A DNA stretch of 64,000 nt from Roseivivax lentus (GTDB lineage: Bacteria; Pseudomonadota; Alphaproteobacteria; Rhodobacterales; Rhodobacteraceae): contig NZ_FTOQ01000007.1 in NCBI RefSeq assembly GCF_900156805.1, forward strand, positions 115,381 through 179,380, read 5' to 3'. Under the pieces are notes generated by a model. That model did no database searches. It worked only from the letters and a program-made list of their open reading frames with translations, and was not told the DNA's origin. The position numbers were made by a program, and so were the translations under genes. This document shows positions 1-8,324 of the stretch, piece after piece (the stretch's first letter is position 1; each line of letters opens with the position of its first letter).

Positions 1-515
1 CAGGCGCGCGGCCCCATCGTGTTGACGCGGCCGCGATAGCTTTCGGATTGCGGCGAGACATCGGGATCGCCGTAGACCTCGGATGTCGAGGCCTCGAGGA
101 TCCGCGCGCCGGTTCGCTCGGCCAGAAGCAGCATGTTTTCCGAGCCGATGACGATCGTGTGGAAGGTTTCGATCGGATCGATCTGGTATTTCGGCGGCGA
201 GGCCGGGCAGGCCATGTTGTAGATGAAATCGATCGGCTCGTGCAGATCGAGCGGCACCGCCACGTCGTGCTTGATGAAGGTGAACCCGGGCATGTCGCAG
301 AGATGCGCGATGTTCCTCATCCGTCCGGTCGAGAGGTTGTCGACGCAGATGACGCGCAGCTTCCGCTCCGCGTAATAGTTGCAGAGCGTCGAGCCGAGAA
401 ACCCGGCCCCTCCCGTGATCAGTACGGTTTGCCCGGCTTGCGGCAGGCTTTGCAGCCGGCGCGACCCATAGGTTCTCGGTCCGGACGTTCCCGTCTGTTT
501 ACCATAAAGCACCAT
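1..515 (-). CDS. UDP-glucuronate decarboxylase-like NAD-dependent epimerase (partial)
   Basis: Rossmann-fold sugar-nucleotide epimerase/decarboxylase whose 3' part lies beyond the left edge, so only about 171 N-terminal residues are present. The protein starts MVLYGKQTG, has the NAD-binding GGAGFLGS loop near residue 38, VDNLSTGR after the second strand, MACPASPPKYQ, and STSEVYGDP. These strings are typical of UXS-type enzymes that make UDP-xylose from UDP-glucuronate. The catalytic YxxxK would lie outside the window. The ATG at 515 is preceded by GGAGG at five bases. UXS is the best match, but other extended SDR sugar epimerases share the fold. Confidence 0.85.
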   Translation of the reverse strand, partial: MVLYGKQTGTSGPRTYGSRRLQSLPQAGQTVLITGGAGFLGSTLCNYYAERKLRVICVDNLSTGRMRNIAHLCDMPGFTFIKHDVAVPLDLHEPIDFIYNMACPASPPKYQIDPIETFHTIVIGSENMLLLAERTGARILEASTSEVYGDPDVSPQSESYRGRVNTMGPRA

Positions 516-961
516 TTCCCCCTCCGCCCGTATCCGTTTGGCCGTCGAGGTCGTGGGACCGGTAAGGCATCGGTTTAAAGGCGATTTTTCTCAAACGCGT
601 GCCCCTGCTGTGGCCGCCGTTAAAAGCAAACTATCTTTGAAGCGGGTTCTGCGGATTTGACACAAGTCAATAGCGTAACACGAATTTTTCGTTTGATCCC
701 AGACATTTCGTGACTCGGTTGTGAAACAGTCCCGGGGAATTGTTTTTCGGCCCATTTCGGGTTTTTGGAATCGCGATAAGAAAATATCGGAAAAGTAGAG
801 TGATATACGGCGATCATTACTTAAGCGGGATTTTTCCCTCGAATTGATGCCTCCCAATTCCGCCTTTTGGTTAATGCGTCCGGGCGCTTGCCTTCATGCG
901 TGACATCCGCCGCGCACACCGGTCACCGGACTTCTGAAACCGCCGCCGCCGATGCGCGTCC
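516..961. other. Intergenic stretch, no gene seen
   Basis: Some 446 bases lie between the 5' end of the epimerase gene and the 3' end of the MetX-like gene. The part from about 640 to 860 is richer in A and T than its surroundings, so it may hold the promoter of the epimerase gene. The short open frames here resemble no family I know and lack convincing ribosome binding sites. Confidence 0.5.
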
Positions 962-1975
962 CTAATGGGCCAGCAGCTCCTCAACCGCCTGCCGGATCAC
1001 CGCCGCGTCGTCGGGGCTATGTTGCGGATTGCCCGCCCGATGCCCCCAGTCGGAATGTATCGGGCGCAACTCCGCGTTCGGCATCAGCGCGGTCTCGCGC
1101 CGGCTGTCCTCTTGCGTGAAATAGAGGTCCGTCGTCGAGGGCATGATGATCGTCGGTGCGGTGATGGCCCCGAGCGCCGCTTCGAGGTCGCCGCGGAAGA
1201 CGGCGTTGTCCGAGATGTCGGAGGCGATCCAGGTGGCGATCATCGACAGCAGGTCCAGCGGATCGCGGCGCATGAAATTGCCCTCCCACGCGCGCAGGAT
1301 GTAATCTTCGCGGGAGGTGAAGCCGGCCCCGGCCCAAAGCTCATCCCGGTAGAATGCCTGGCTCATCGCCCAGCCCGCATAGATCCGCGCGAAGGCCTGC
1401 AGGCCGCGCACCGGGCGGTCGGTGAACCAGGCGCCGTTCCAGCCCGCATCCGTCTTCAACGCGGCCGCCAGGCCTTCGAGAAAGAGCGCGTTATGCGGGC
1501 TCGTCCGGGCAGAGGTGCAGGTCACGCAGATGCGCGCAACCCGGTCCGGATGCAGCGCGCCCCAGTAAAGCGCCTGCTGGCCGCCCATCGACCAGCCGTA
1601 GATCAGCGCGATCCGCGTGACGCCGAAGACCTCGTCGAGCAGCCGTTTCTGCGCGGCGATGTTGTCGAGATGCGAGAAGGCGGGCGCGCGTCCGTGCCGG
1701 AAGGGCTCGGGCAGCGTGCTGGGGCTGCTCGACAGCCCGTTGCCGAGCTGGTTCGGGATGACGATGCAGTAGCGCTTGGGGTCGAGGATACGCCCGGGGC
1801 CGATCAGCCAGTCGATATCGCTGTGCTGCGCGCCGTAGGAGGTGGGATAGAGGATGAGGTTCGACTTGTCGGCGTTCAACTGCCCGTATGTCTTGTAGGC
1901 CAAGGTCAGGGACGGAAGCGTGACGCCGCAGGCGAGCCGCGTGGCGTCAAGCTCGAAGGTCTCGTGATCGCTCAT
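962..1975 (-). CDS. MetX-like alpha/beta hydrolase (homoserine O-acetyltransferase family)
   Basis: A 337-residue alpha/beta-fold protein related to homoserine O-acetyltransferase. The nucleophile elbow YGWSMGGQQ (Ser about 129) is clear. An Asp in TTDLYF and a His in SDWGHRAG complete a catalytic triad. Motifs such as LAYKTYGQLNADKSNLIL and NQLGNGLSSSP are typical of the family. The frame extends upstream to 2146, but the ATG at 1975 has GAGGGG eight bases away and gives the usual N-terminus (MSDHETFELD). Many bacteria have such homologues apart from true MetX, so acetyl transfer to homoserine is unproven. It is separated from the LysR gene upstream by about 200 bases. Confidence 0.85.
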   Translation of the reverse strand: MSDHETFELDATRLACGVTLPSLTLAYKTYGQLNADKSNLILYPTSYGAQHSDIDWLIGPGRILDPKRYCIVIPNQLGNGLSSSPSTLPEPFRHGRAPAFSHLDNIAAQKRLLDEVFGVTRIALIYGWSMGGQQALYWGALHPDRVARICVTCTSARTSPHNALFLEGLAAALKTDAGWNGAWFTDRPVRGLQAFARIYAGWAMSQAFYRDELWAGAGFTSREDYILRAWEGNFMRRDPLDLLSMIATWIASDISDNAVFRGDLEAALGAITAPTIIMPSTTDLYFTQEDSRRETALMPNAELRPIHSDWGHRAGNPQHSPDDAAVIRQAVEELLAH

Positions 1976-2174
1976 GACGCTGCCCCTCGGTGCCGAAGCG
2001 GCAAGGGTAGGGAGCGTGCGTTGACCTGTCCAGTGCGCCGCGCTCAAGCGACGGATGCGTGGCGTCGGGAGGGGCTGGCGGAGAGGTGAAGGGCCCCGCA
2101 CCCGGCTTGCCGACGCTTGAGAGGCCGGTGACCCCGTGGCGTTCACCCCGGCACGGCACCCGCAGGCCGCTCCC

Positions 2175-3107
2175 CTATTCCTCCCGGTACATGTCCGGCG
2201 AAAGGTATTCCTTCGCCACTTCCAGAACCAGATCGCCCAGCCGCCTCAGGATTTCGCTCGACTGCGTGCTGGTTTGCCAATGCAGCGAGACGCGGACCGC
2301 GTTTTCCGGGCTCAGTTCGACCAGTTCGCCCCGCTCGATATAGGCGCGCGCCGCAACGCTGGGCACGAGGCCCCAGGCGGTTCCGTTGACGCAACATGCG
2401 ACGTAGCCCTCGTATGACGGGACCATATGCGTCAGCACGCGGACCGTCTCGCCGAAGCAGTTCATCATCCATTGGTCCTGAATGGTGTCCTTGCGGTCGA
2501 ATGCGAGGCAGGCGGTGTTTTCCAGCGACTTCAGCGAGACGCCGTCGGGGAAGTTCTCCTCGAAGAATTCGGGTGAGGCCACGGCGATGTAATCCATCGC
2601 ACCCAGCGACACGCGACGGCACCCCTGCACCGGCGTCTCGATCGCCGTGACGACGGCCAGCGCCTCGCCGGTCTTGAGGCGCGTCTCGGTATGCTCCTGA
2701 TCGTCGGGAAAGATGTCGAAGCGAATGCCGAGCTCGTTCTTCGCGCGCTTGATGACGTGCGGAAACCAGGTGGCGAGGCTGTCGTTGTTCACCGAGATCC
2801 TGATCTGCGCCGCGACGGTGCCCGCGGTCCCGGCGAGCGCATTCATCCGGTCGTTCAGCTCGTGTTGCAGCAGTTCGACCTGTTCGGCGTAGCGGCACAG
2901 ATGAAGCCCGGCCTCCGTCGGCACGCAGGGACGGCCGCGCACGATCAACACCGATCCCACCTTGTCTTCGAGTTGCTTGATTCGCTGAGAGATCGCCGAT
3001 TGGGTCACGTTCAGCGAATTCGCAGCCAAATCGAATCGCCCTTCGCGCACCACGGCGGCCAAGGCAACGATCGCGTCATAGTCCAACTTTAACAATTTTC
3101 CATCCAC
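2175..3107 (-). CDS. LysR-family regulator, ArgP/LysG-like
   Basis: A 310-residue LysR-type regulator. The N-terminal helix-turn-helix reads LAANSLNVTQSAISQRIKQLED (residues about 28-48), close to ArgP/IciA of E. coli and LysG, which sense basic amino acids and drive the exporters ArgO or LysE. The effector domain follows from about residue 95. The start is the GTG at 3107, because the nearby ATG at 3103 is out of frame; no strong ribosome binding site is seen. ArgP-type genes usually stand divergent to a LysE exporter, but here the divergent neighbour is a fatty acid desaturase, so its target is open. Confidence 0.88.
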   Translation of the reverse strand: MDGKLLKLDYDAIVALAAVVREGRFDLAANSLNVTQSAISQRIKQLEDKVGSVLIVRGRPCVPTEAGLHLCRYAEQVELLQHELNDRMNALAGTAGTVAAQIRISVNNDSLATWFPHVIKRAKNELGIRFDIFPDDQEHTETRLKTGEALAVVTAIETPVQGCRRVSLGAMDYIAVASPEFFEENFPDGVSLKSLENTACLAFDRKDTIQDQWMMNCFGETVRVLTHMVPSYEGYVACCVNGTAWGLVPSVAARAYIERGELVELSPENAVRVSLHWQTSTQSSEILRRLGDLVLEVAKEYLSPDMYREE

Positions 3108-3182
3108 CGCATTAGCCGGACTGATGGCAGACCAGTACTAAGACAACATCTATCATCACTATGTTCATACTGGCCATAATCC

Positions 3183-3199
3183 GCTAATTTCGGATTAGC
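3183..3199. promoter_or_regulatory. Inverted repeat in the ArgP-like/desaturase intergenic region
   Basis: GCTAAT, five bases, then ATTAGC form a perfect 6-bp inverted repeat. It ends seven bases before the ATG at 3207 of the desaturase gene. It could be an operator half-site pair for the divergent LysR protein, or a hairpin near the translation start. The match is direct; the function is inferred. Confidence 0.35.
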
Positions 3200-3206
3200 A
3201 ACGCTT

Positions 3207-4220
3207 ATGAACGTAAGTCGGAAGCCCGGTATCCGATTTGGAAACACGATGTTTCCGGCTTATTTTACGCGCTACCCATCATACCGGAGAGAACAAGCCG
3301 TGTTAGGTCAACAACTAAGAAAAAGATACATGCGCCGCTTTGCGCGGATGACACGCCACTCGCAGACAAAGGCACGGTTCATCGTCTTTGCCTTCGTGTT
3401 TCAGGTGCTGATCGGTGTCCTTGTGGGGCACTACCTGATGCAGCAGGACGTCACCGTGCTCAGTGTCACCTTGATGGTGCTGACGGCGATCTTCATTGGC
3501 ACGCGCCTGCGCGGGATCAACAATATCGTGCATGAATGCAGCCACTCGACCTTTGCCGAGGACCGGGCGGACAATGTCTTTCTGGGCAAATTCTGCGTCT
3601 CCCTGCTCTTGGGATGTTTCCGCAAGTACCGGGACGATCACCTGTCTCACCACGCCCATCTCGGCGATTACGAGAACGACAAGGAGCTGGCCGCGATCGA
3701 GAAGCTGCGGCTGCACGATCCCCTGACCGCCAAGACCATTCTGAGGCATTTCATAACGCCTCTGACCGGGCGCCACCTGAGCATGTATACCGGGATCAAT
3801 CTGTCGCGCGAAGACGGGCTCGGCTTCTATCTCATGAAGATCGGGCTGATTGCGGGGATGTTTCTGTTCCTGCTGGTGGAGCCCGCCACCGCGTTCTTCT
3901 TCGTGTTCATGCCCTGGTTCTACGTGTTCCCGACGATCAATTTCTGGACCGATTGCATCGACCATGCCGGTCTGGTGGGAGAGCAGGACGCCCTCGCGGC
4001 CTCCCGCAACGTCCTTGCCTCGACACCCGTCCAGGTTCTGTTTTTCCCGCGGCACGATTGCTATCATCTCGTGCATCATCTCTTCCCCCAAGTGCCGGCA
4101 CAGCACCTGAAGGACGCGCATGAACAGCTCTGCGAAGACCCGGATTACGCGAATCAGCCGCTCGCGGTTCGCCCGGTGCGCCTGACCCCGACAAGTCTGA
4201 AGCCGCGGGCGACGACGTGA
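3207..4220 (+). CDS. Fatty acid desaturase family membrane protein
   Basis: A 337-residue membrane-bound di-iron desaturase. The three histidine boxes are all present: HECSH (109-113), HLSHH (145-149) and HLVHH (287-291). Membrane segments lie at about 57-76, 83-98, 211-226 and 228-243. Such enzymes introduce a double bond into acyl chains or hydroxylate lipids; the exact substrate cannot be read. The ATG at 3207 has no clear ribosome binding site. A GTG at 3300 is nine bases after GGAGA and would give 306 residues while keeping every motif, so the true start may be there. It is divergent from the ArgP-like gene. Confidence 0.88.
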   Translation: MNVSRKPGIRFGNTMFPAYFTRYPSYRREQAVLGQQLRKRYMRRFARMTRHSQTKARFIVFAFVFQVLIGVLVGHYLMQQDVTVLSVTLMVLTAIFIGTRLRGINNIVHECSHSTFAEDRADNVFLGKFCVSLLLGCFRKYRDDHLSHHAHLGDYENDKELAAIEKLRLHDPLTAKTILRHFITPLTGRHLSMYTGINLSREDGLGFYLMKIGLIAGMFLFLLVEPATAFFFVFMPWFYVFPTINFWTDCIDHAGLVGEQDALAASRNVLASTPVQVLFFPRHDCYHLVHHLFPQVPAQHLKDAHEQLCEDPDYANQPLAVRPVRLTPTSLKPRATT

Positions 4221-4340
4221 GAGCTTTTGTCGGGACCGACGGATGGTGCCGTCTGGACCGGGTTGCGGGAGCAGATCGCGGGCGTCGCAGCCATCGCGTT
4301 GAAATCGCCCGGCTTTGAGAGGTGCTGACGCCAGTTCGAG

Positions 4341-4365
4341 AAGCGCCCGACGAGGTCGGGCGCTT
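4341..4365 (+). terminator. Hairpin downstream of the desaturase gene
   Basis: AAGCGCCCGAC, a GAG loop and GTCGGGCGCTT form a perfect 11-bp stem with a three-base loop, 120 bases after the desaturase stop. No T-run follows, so it is a weak rho-independent candidate. Confidence 0.45.
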
Positions 4366-4589
4366 CGGCGCGAGGACGGGCCCGGGGGGGCAAGGCAGGG
4401 CGCATGGTCGCAAGAGATTCGCCCTGTGGTCCGGGACCTGCGCTTTCACGCGCGCCGAAATCGCCATCGAGCCGTTGCAGAGCCCGAATCCGGGCGGAAA
4501 GCGTCAAATTTTTTCGTTTTCGGTTTCAAACGAGGGCTCTTGAAAATACTTGTCCGTGCTCGAAAGCCCACACGTTTGCCGACTTTTAA

Positions 4590-4603
4590 TTGATCTAAAT
4601 CAA
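4590..4603. promoter_or_regulatory. Perfect FNR/FnrL box
   Basis: TTGATCTAAATCAA matches TTGAT-N4-ATCAA exactly, the consensus for FNR and its rhodobacterial homologue FnrL, which switch genes at low oxygen. It sits in an AT-rich, promoter-like patch. No gene starts within 900 bases downstream on the + strand, and on the - strand it faces the 3' end of the desaturase. The target is unknown; a small RNA is one option. Confidence 0.6.
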
Positions 4604-5546
4604 TATCTTAAAGTTTTTTCTTAAAAAGGGCGGACCTGCCCACAGGTTTGAGCTTGATGGGGTTTATTAGTCATGGTAATTCAATATAAGCTTGACTAAT
4701 CCAGCGCTTTTTAGTGTACTGCCTGAGCTTCACGAGTGTTCTGGTTTTCGGTTTCGAAGGTAGCGTGTGTAAGAGTTTAGCGTGTGGATTGACGCTGGGC
4801 CGGAGCCATCTCGCAAGAGTGGCTTCGGTTCAGCTGAAGCCATCATCCGGCTGTCGATTTGGTCGCGCGTAGGTGTTACGCGGCGCATCGACCCTGCACC
4901 TTCTTCCAATTCTTTCCCCTTTGTTCATCTGCTCTGGTAGCGGGATGATCCCGTGTAGGCCATTGGCGATAGTCCGCCCGGGTGCGGCCATCGAGAATCG
5001 TCGGAGTGCGGTGCCGGTCTGATCGGAGTGCTGGACCGTGATCGGGGCGCCGGCATGATGTGTGTGATGAATTGAAGCTCGGGGTCCATTGCAGATCTCG
5101 ATCAAGCCGTGATGCCGTGCCGGGCACCGGACTACTGCTCAAGAGGCTGAAATCCACCTCGGTAATGACGACCGAGACCGGGCGGGCAGGCGGTCCGTTC
5201 CAACCTCATCAGGTCCAAGATTTCGAAAGGCTGATCCTGCGCTTGCGGCGCAGGTCGGGCGCACTCATGCCCGCCCGGTGCGCTTCTTAAACGCCAACGC
5301 TTTGCACTTTGCCGAAGCTGCGTCCCAAAAGCTTCCGCCCCTTCAATCGGCCCACAGCAGGCTGGCGCATACGCAAAGCCCAAGGCCCGCCCGGTGCCAA
5401 TCCGAACGGCCCGCAAACATCGCACATTCTGCAAAGTTCCGCCTCTTTAACGGCTTTTTCAGCCTCCAGTGTTCGACTGTCACCGTTTCGAAAAGGCACC
5501 GAAAGCGTGCCGGGGTGTCGTCAAATGCCGTCAAGAGGACAACGTC

Positions 5547-6014
5547 ATGATCATTCGAGCAGCAAGCATTTTCATCGGGCTCACGAGCCTTCCCACCGTG
5601 GCGGCCGCACAAGAGGCTTTCATGACCCAGATATCCGTGCCGCAGGCGGGCTTCACGGCGACGCTGCCCGCCGGCGCCGCGACCCCCGACATTCAAGGCA
5701 TCGTCGCCTCGCTGGAGGTTCCCGCGGGACCTTCTCCCGCGCCGACGATCGACCTCAGCGACTATCCGCTTGTGGCGGCGCCGACCAATGGCGCCATCGC
5801 CGATATCCAGAGCACCGGGGACAACAACACCGTCACTCTCGTGCAAAACGGCATTAACGCAGCATCGGCGGTGCAAAGCGGGAATTGGGGCACCATCCAG
5901 ATGGTTCAGACCGGGCAGAACAATCGCGCCTCGGTCTACCAGGCCAGCAGCTATGCCAGCGCATCCGTCCTGCAAACCGGCAATAACAATTCGGCTCTCA
6001 TCATTCAGCGCTAG
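5547..6014 (+). CDS. Curlin-repeat secreted protein (CsgB-like)
   Basis: A 155-residue exported protein. A signal peptide ends at about VAAAQEA. The C-terminal half carries curlin-type units with spaced Q, G and N: IQSTGDNNTVTLVQNG, QSGNWGTIQMVQTGQNN and VLQTGNNNSALIIQ. The first mature section is instead rich in Pro, Ala and Thr and has no repeats, so only about four units are present. That suggests a nucleator or minor fibre subunit like CsgB rather than the main subunit. The ATG follows AGAGGA at seven bases. It is transcribed opposite to the csgG/csgF operon and runs toward it, followed 180 bases later by an IalB-like gene. Confidence 0.75.
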   Translation: MIIRAASIFIGLTSLPTVAAAQEAFMTQISVPQAGFTATLPAGAATPDIQGIVASLEVPAGPSPAPTIDLSDYPLVAAPTNGAIADIQSTGDNNTVTLVQNGINAASAVQSGNWGTIQMVQTGQNNRASVYQASSYASASVLQTGNNNSALIIQR

Positions 6015-6193
6015 GGCGTTTCTTCGCGATATTCCCGGAAGGGCCGGGGCGTGAATGTGTTTCGCCTTGGCCGCCAGTCCCTTTAACGGCTTGCATGAAT
6101 TGCCCTTATGCCGGGCATCTGGATGGCGCTTGGCAAAGAAGCGGTTTTCGCGGACACTCCCGTAAAGTGATTTTACGAGTAAGAGGATTTGCG

Positions 6194-6763
6194 ATGTCCG
6201 GTTTCTCCAAAGCGACCCTTTTTTCAGTTGCGCTGTCGGCGATGGTGGGTGCCACCGATCTGAGCGCGCGGGATCTGCCATCCACATCCGAACCCATCGG
6301 GGATTGGCGTTTCGAGTGTTTCGCCCTCGATGAACGCCCTGATGCGTGCCAGCTTCACCAGAGAATTGTCGCCGAGAACAGCAATTTTGTCGCCTTGGCC
6401 GCCGCGCTGACGGTGAATGCCGTCGGAGATATCGAGGCGCAGATCGCGCTTCCGCTCGGCATTACGCTTCTGGAGCCACCTCGATTGCGGCTCGATGGCG
6501 AAGTCGTGGCCTCTCTGCCGATCACGCGCTGCACCAATGACGGCTGCATCATCGAGGGGGTTCTGCCGACGGGGCTCGTCGCCCAGCTGCTTGACGCGGA
6601 AACGGCGGATATCATCGTTTTCAGCCCTGAAAACAACACGCTCACGCTGCCCTTCCCGTTGCGCGGGCTCGCCGATGGTTTGGCACGGCTCGAGACCGTC
6701 AAACCCGTTCCGGAGCCGGATCGCGATGCGACCGGAGACCCCGAGGCACTGGACCAATCGTGA
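6194..6763 (+). CDS. IalB-family exported protein
   Basis: A 189-residue exported protein of the invasion-associated locus B family (PF06776 type). A short hydrophobic leader precedes the family pattern: GDWRFECF, DACQLHQR, LPLGITLLEPP, a four-residue-spaced pair ITRCTNDGC, and LPFPLRGLADGLARL at the end. The ATG at 6194 follows AAGAGGA. Family members are periplasmic or surface-linked and of poorly known biochemical role. Its position between the curlin gene and the 3' end of the csg operon suggests a part in curli export or fibre handling, but this is inference. Confidence 0.75.
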   Translation: MSGFSKATLFSVALSAMVGATDLSARDLPSTSEPIGDWRFECFALDERPDACQLHQRIVAENSNFVALAAALTVNAVGDIEAQIALPLGITLLEPPRLRLDGEVVASLPITRCTNDGCIIEGVLPTGLVAQLLDAETADIIVFSPENNTLTLPFPLRGLADGLARLETVKPVPEPDRDATGDPEALDQS

Positions 6764-6808
6764 CCTTCAGGAGCTCGCGATAATAGCGCGCCCGATCCGG
6801 CCGGTTCC

Positions 6809-7129
6809 TCAATCGTCCAGGCGGGCCCGTGGGACGACGACGGTTCGGCCCCCGACATTGAGGATGACATTTTCCTCGACCGCGGGTTCGGCCGCTGCCG
6901 GTGCCGGGCTTTGCGGCTGGCTCGGTGCGGCCGGTGCGGATTGGCGCGGAGCAGATTGCCGCACCGGGCGGAACGCCGGGTATTTCTCGACCTGAGCGAT
7001 ATAGGCCTGTTCGGGCACGCCGGATATCGGCCGGGTATAGGTCAGAAATGCTTCACCCGATGCGGTTTGTGCAAAGACCGGCGTGGATAAAACACAGGCG
7101 AGACAGAGTGGAATTGCCGTTTTCTGCAT
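6809..7129 (-). CDS. Small secreted Pro/Ala-rich protein of the curli locus
   Basis: A 106-residue protein with a clear signal peptide (MQKTAIPLCLACVLSTPVFAQ). The mature part contains YIAQVEKYPAFRPVRQ, a linker of Ser, Ala, Pro and Gln at about 64-85, and ends in NVGGRTVVVPRARLDD. No cysteines remain after cleavage. I do not recognise the family. It is the last gene of the - strand curli operon, about 100 bases after csgH. The ATG at 7129 has GGGGG upstream; longer starts would bury the signal peptide. Confidence 0.65.
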   Translation of the reverse strand: MQKTAIPLCLACVLSTPVFAQTASGEAFLTYTRPISGVPEQAYIAQVEKYPAFRPVRQSAPRQSAPAAPSQPQSPAPAAAEPAVEENVILNVGGRTVVVPRARLDD

Positions 7130-7230
7130 TGAAACCCCCAGCCTCTTTTCTTGATGGATGCCCTGTCCGGTATGGGTGGTCGAAGACCTGAAAACAAGGC
7201 GCGAAAGACGAAATGCCAATTCGGACACCG

Positions 7231-7593
7231 CTATCGCTGAAATGATCCTTCGCAGGTGACTTGCTGCCCCGCATTCTCCACGACTAGATTGGCGGTCATT
7301 TCGCTGCCGGGCGATAAAGACATCGCGCTTCGCGCGAGTGCGGGCGCGGCCCCGTCAGCCGTAACATCCGGAACCGTTCCGCTCTGGACCGAGGTGGATC
7401 GATTCGAGCCGTTGATAAGCTCCACTTTCAGGAAGTAACGCCCGCCGATCCATTGCGGGTCGGTGGCATGTGCCTCGAGTGTCACGACATTGCTCGTCAC
7501 GTCGAAGGACAGATCGCAAGGCGCGTCCTTGGCGAAAAGGGGAGGGGCCATCAGCACGCCCGAAAGGAGGCACATCGCGAAAATCCGGCGCAT
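7231..7593 (-). CDS. csgH: CsgH-like curli chaperone
   Basis: A 120-residue periplasmic protein with a signal peptide ending near PLFAKDA. The mature domain has the Ig-like CsgH pattern: CDLSFDVTSNVVTLEAHA, GGRYFLKVELINGSNRSTSVQSG, and paired cysteines (about 26 and 114) near the two ends. CsgH of alphaproteobacteria binds curlin subunits and stops them forming fibres too early. The ATG at 7593 has GGGAG upstream. It sits in the csgG/csgF operon, as expected. The assignment rests on motif pattern and context. Confidence 0.72.
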   Translation of the reverse strand: MRRIFAMCLLSGVLMAPPLFAKDAPCDLSFDVTSNVVTLEAHATDPQWIGGRYFLKVELINGSNRSTSVQSGTVPDVTADGAAPALARSAMSLSPGSEMTANLVVENAGQQVTCEGSFQR

Positions 7594-7838
7594 GGCGTTT
7601 CTCCCTTTTTGGCCCTGTCCATTTGCCGAATGTCGGCGCAACAGATGGCGGCGCAATGTCGATCCGGGCTCGCCCGACTATACCGGCGATCCCGACGCTT
7701 TCAAAACCTCGGGGAACGCGGGGCGCTATCACTCCAGAACGGTCCACCGAGAAGAGCGGATCGACACCGGCAACCCGTGAGGGAAAGGGTCGGCGTTCTC
7801 TCGCGGATAGACCGGGTTGCGGCCTGCGCAGTCGGGGA

Positions 7839-8168
7839 TCAGGTGCCGCTCGTTCCAGACGTGCCGTTGGAGCCGCCATCGTCGTCGCCGCCGAGTGCGG
7901 AGATGATCGCGATGAAGGTGATGCCTGCCGTCGTCGTCGTCAACGGACCGAGGCCACCGCCCAGCGGGTTGTTCGCGCCAGCGGGGCGCACGCAGGTGAC
8001 CCGGATCGTCGCGCCGTCGATATACTCGGCGGCCTCGATTGCGGCGGCCGTACCGCAGGCGCCTTGCTCTGCGGCGATGCGCAACGCGTCAAGCGTCGTG
8101 CCCTGGGCGGAAACGGACCCGGCGACCGTCAAGAGCGATGCCGACAAAACCAAAGTGCGACCAAACAT
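7839..8168 (-). CDS. Small exported protein with hydrophobic C-terminal segment, curli locus
   Basis: A 109-residue protein. A signal peptide ends at VSAQG. The middle (about 25-65) has two cysteines (EQGACGTAAA and IRVTCVRPAG). A hydrophobic stretch, TAGITFIAIISALGG, is followed by DDDGGSNGTSGTSGT at the very end. The ATG at 8168 follows GAAGGGG at six bases. I do not recognise the family. The hydrophobic segment plus polar Gly/Ser/Thr tail may anchor it in a membrane. It lies between csgH and csgG on the same strand, so it is probably co-transcribed with them. Confidence 0.65.
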   Translation of the reverse strand: MFGRTLVLSASLLTVAGSVSAQGTTLDALRIAAEQGACGTAAAIEAAEYIDGATIRVTCVRPAGANNPLGGGLGPLTTTTAGITFIAIISALGGDDDGGSNGTSGTSGT

Positions 8169-8324
8169 GGAGAACCCCTTCAACAGTTCTGATAATTGAT
8201 AAGTGCTTCGTATCGCTCTTGCCAGCGTGAACCTGCCTGCGCCTGAAGCTGCATCATTTTTGCCCGATGCCGATCTGCAAAGGCCGCGCGGCAGCGTTGG
8301 CTCCGGCGCTCCATGCGTACGCCA

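Larger units (their letters stand above)
4221..5546. other. Gene-poor 1.3 kb stretch with regulatory-looking structure
   Basis: No open frame here resembles a known family. The stretch holds the terminator-like hairpin at 4341 and the FNR box at 4590. It also has a 7-bp inverted repeat TTAGTCA/TGACTAA at 4667-4699, and GGCTTC/GAAGCC at 4821-4841 around the palindrome TTCAGCTGAA. CCTGCGC/GCGCAGG at 5236-5254 is followed by a second hairpin to about 5272. The part from 4500 to 4760 is clearly AT-richer than its flanks. An untranslated RNA or a decayed gene is possible. Confidence 0.5.
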
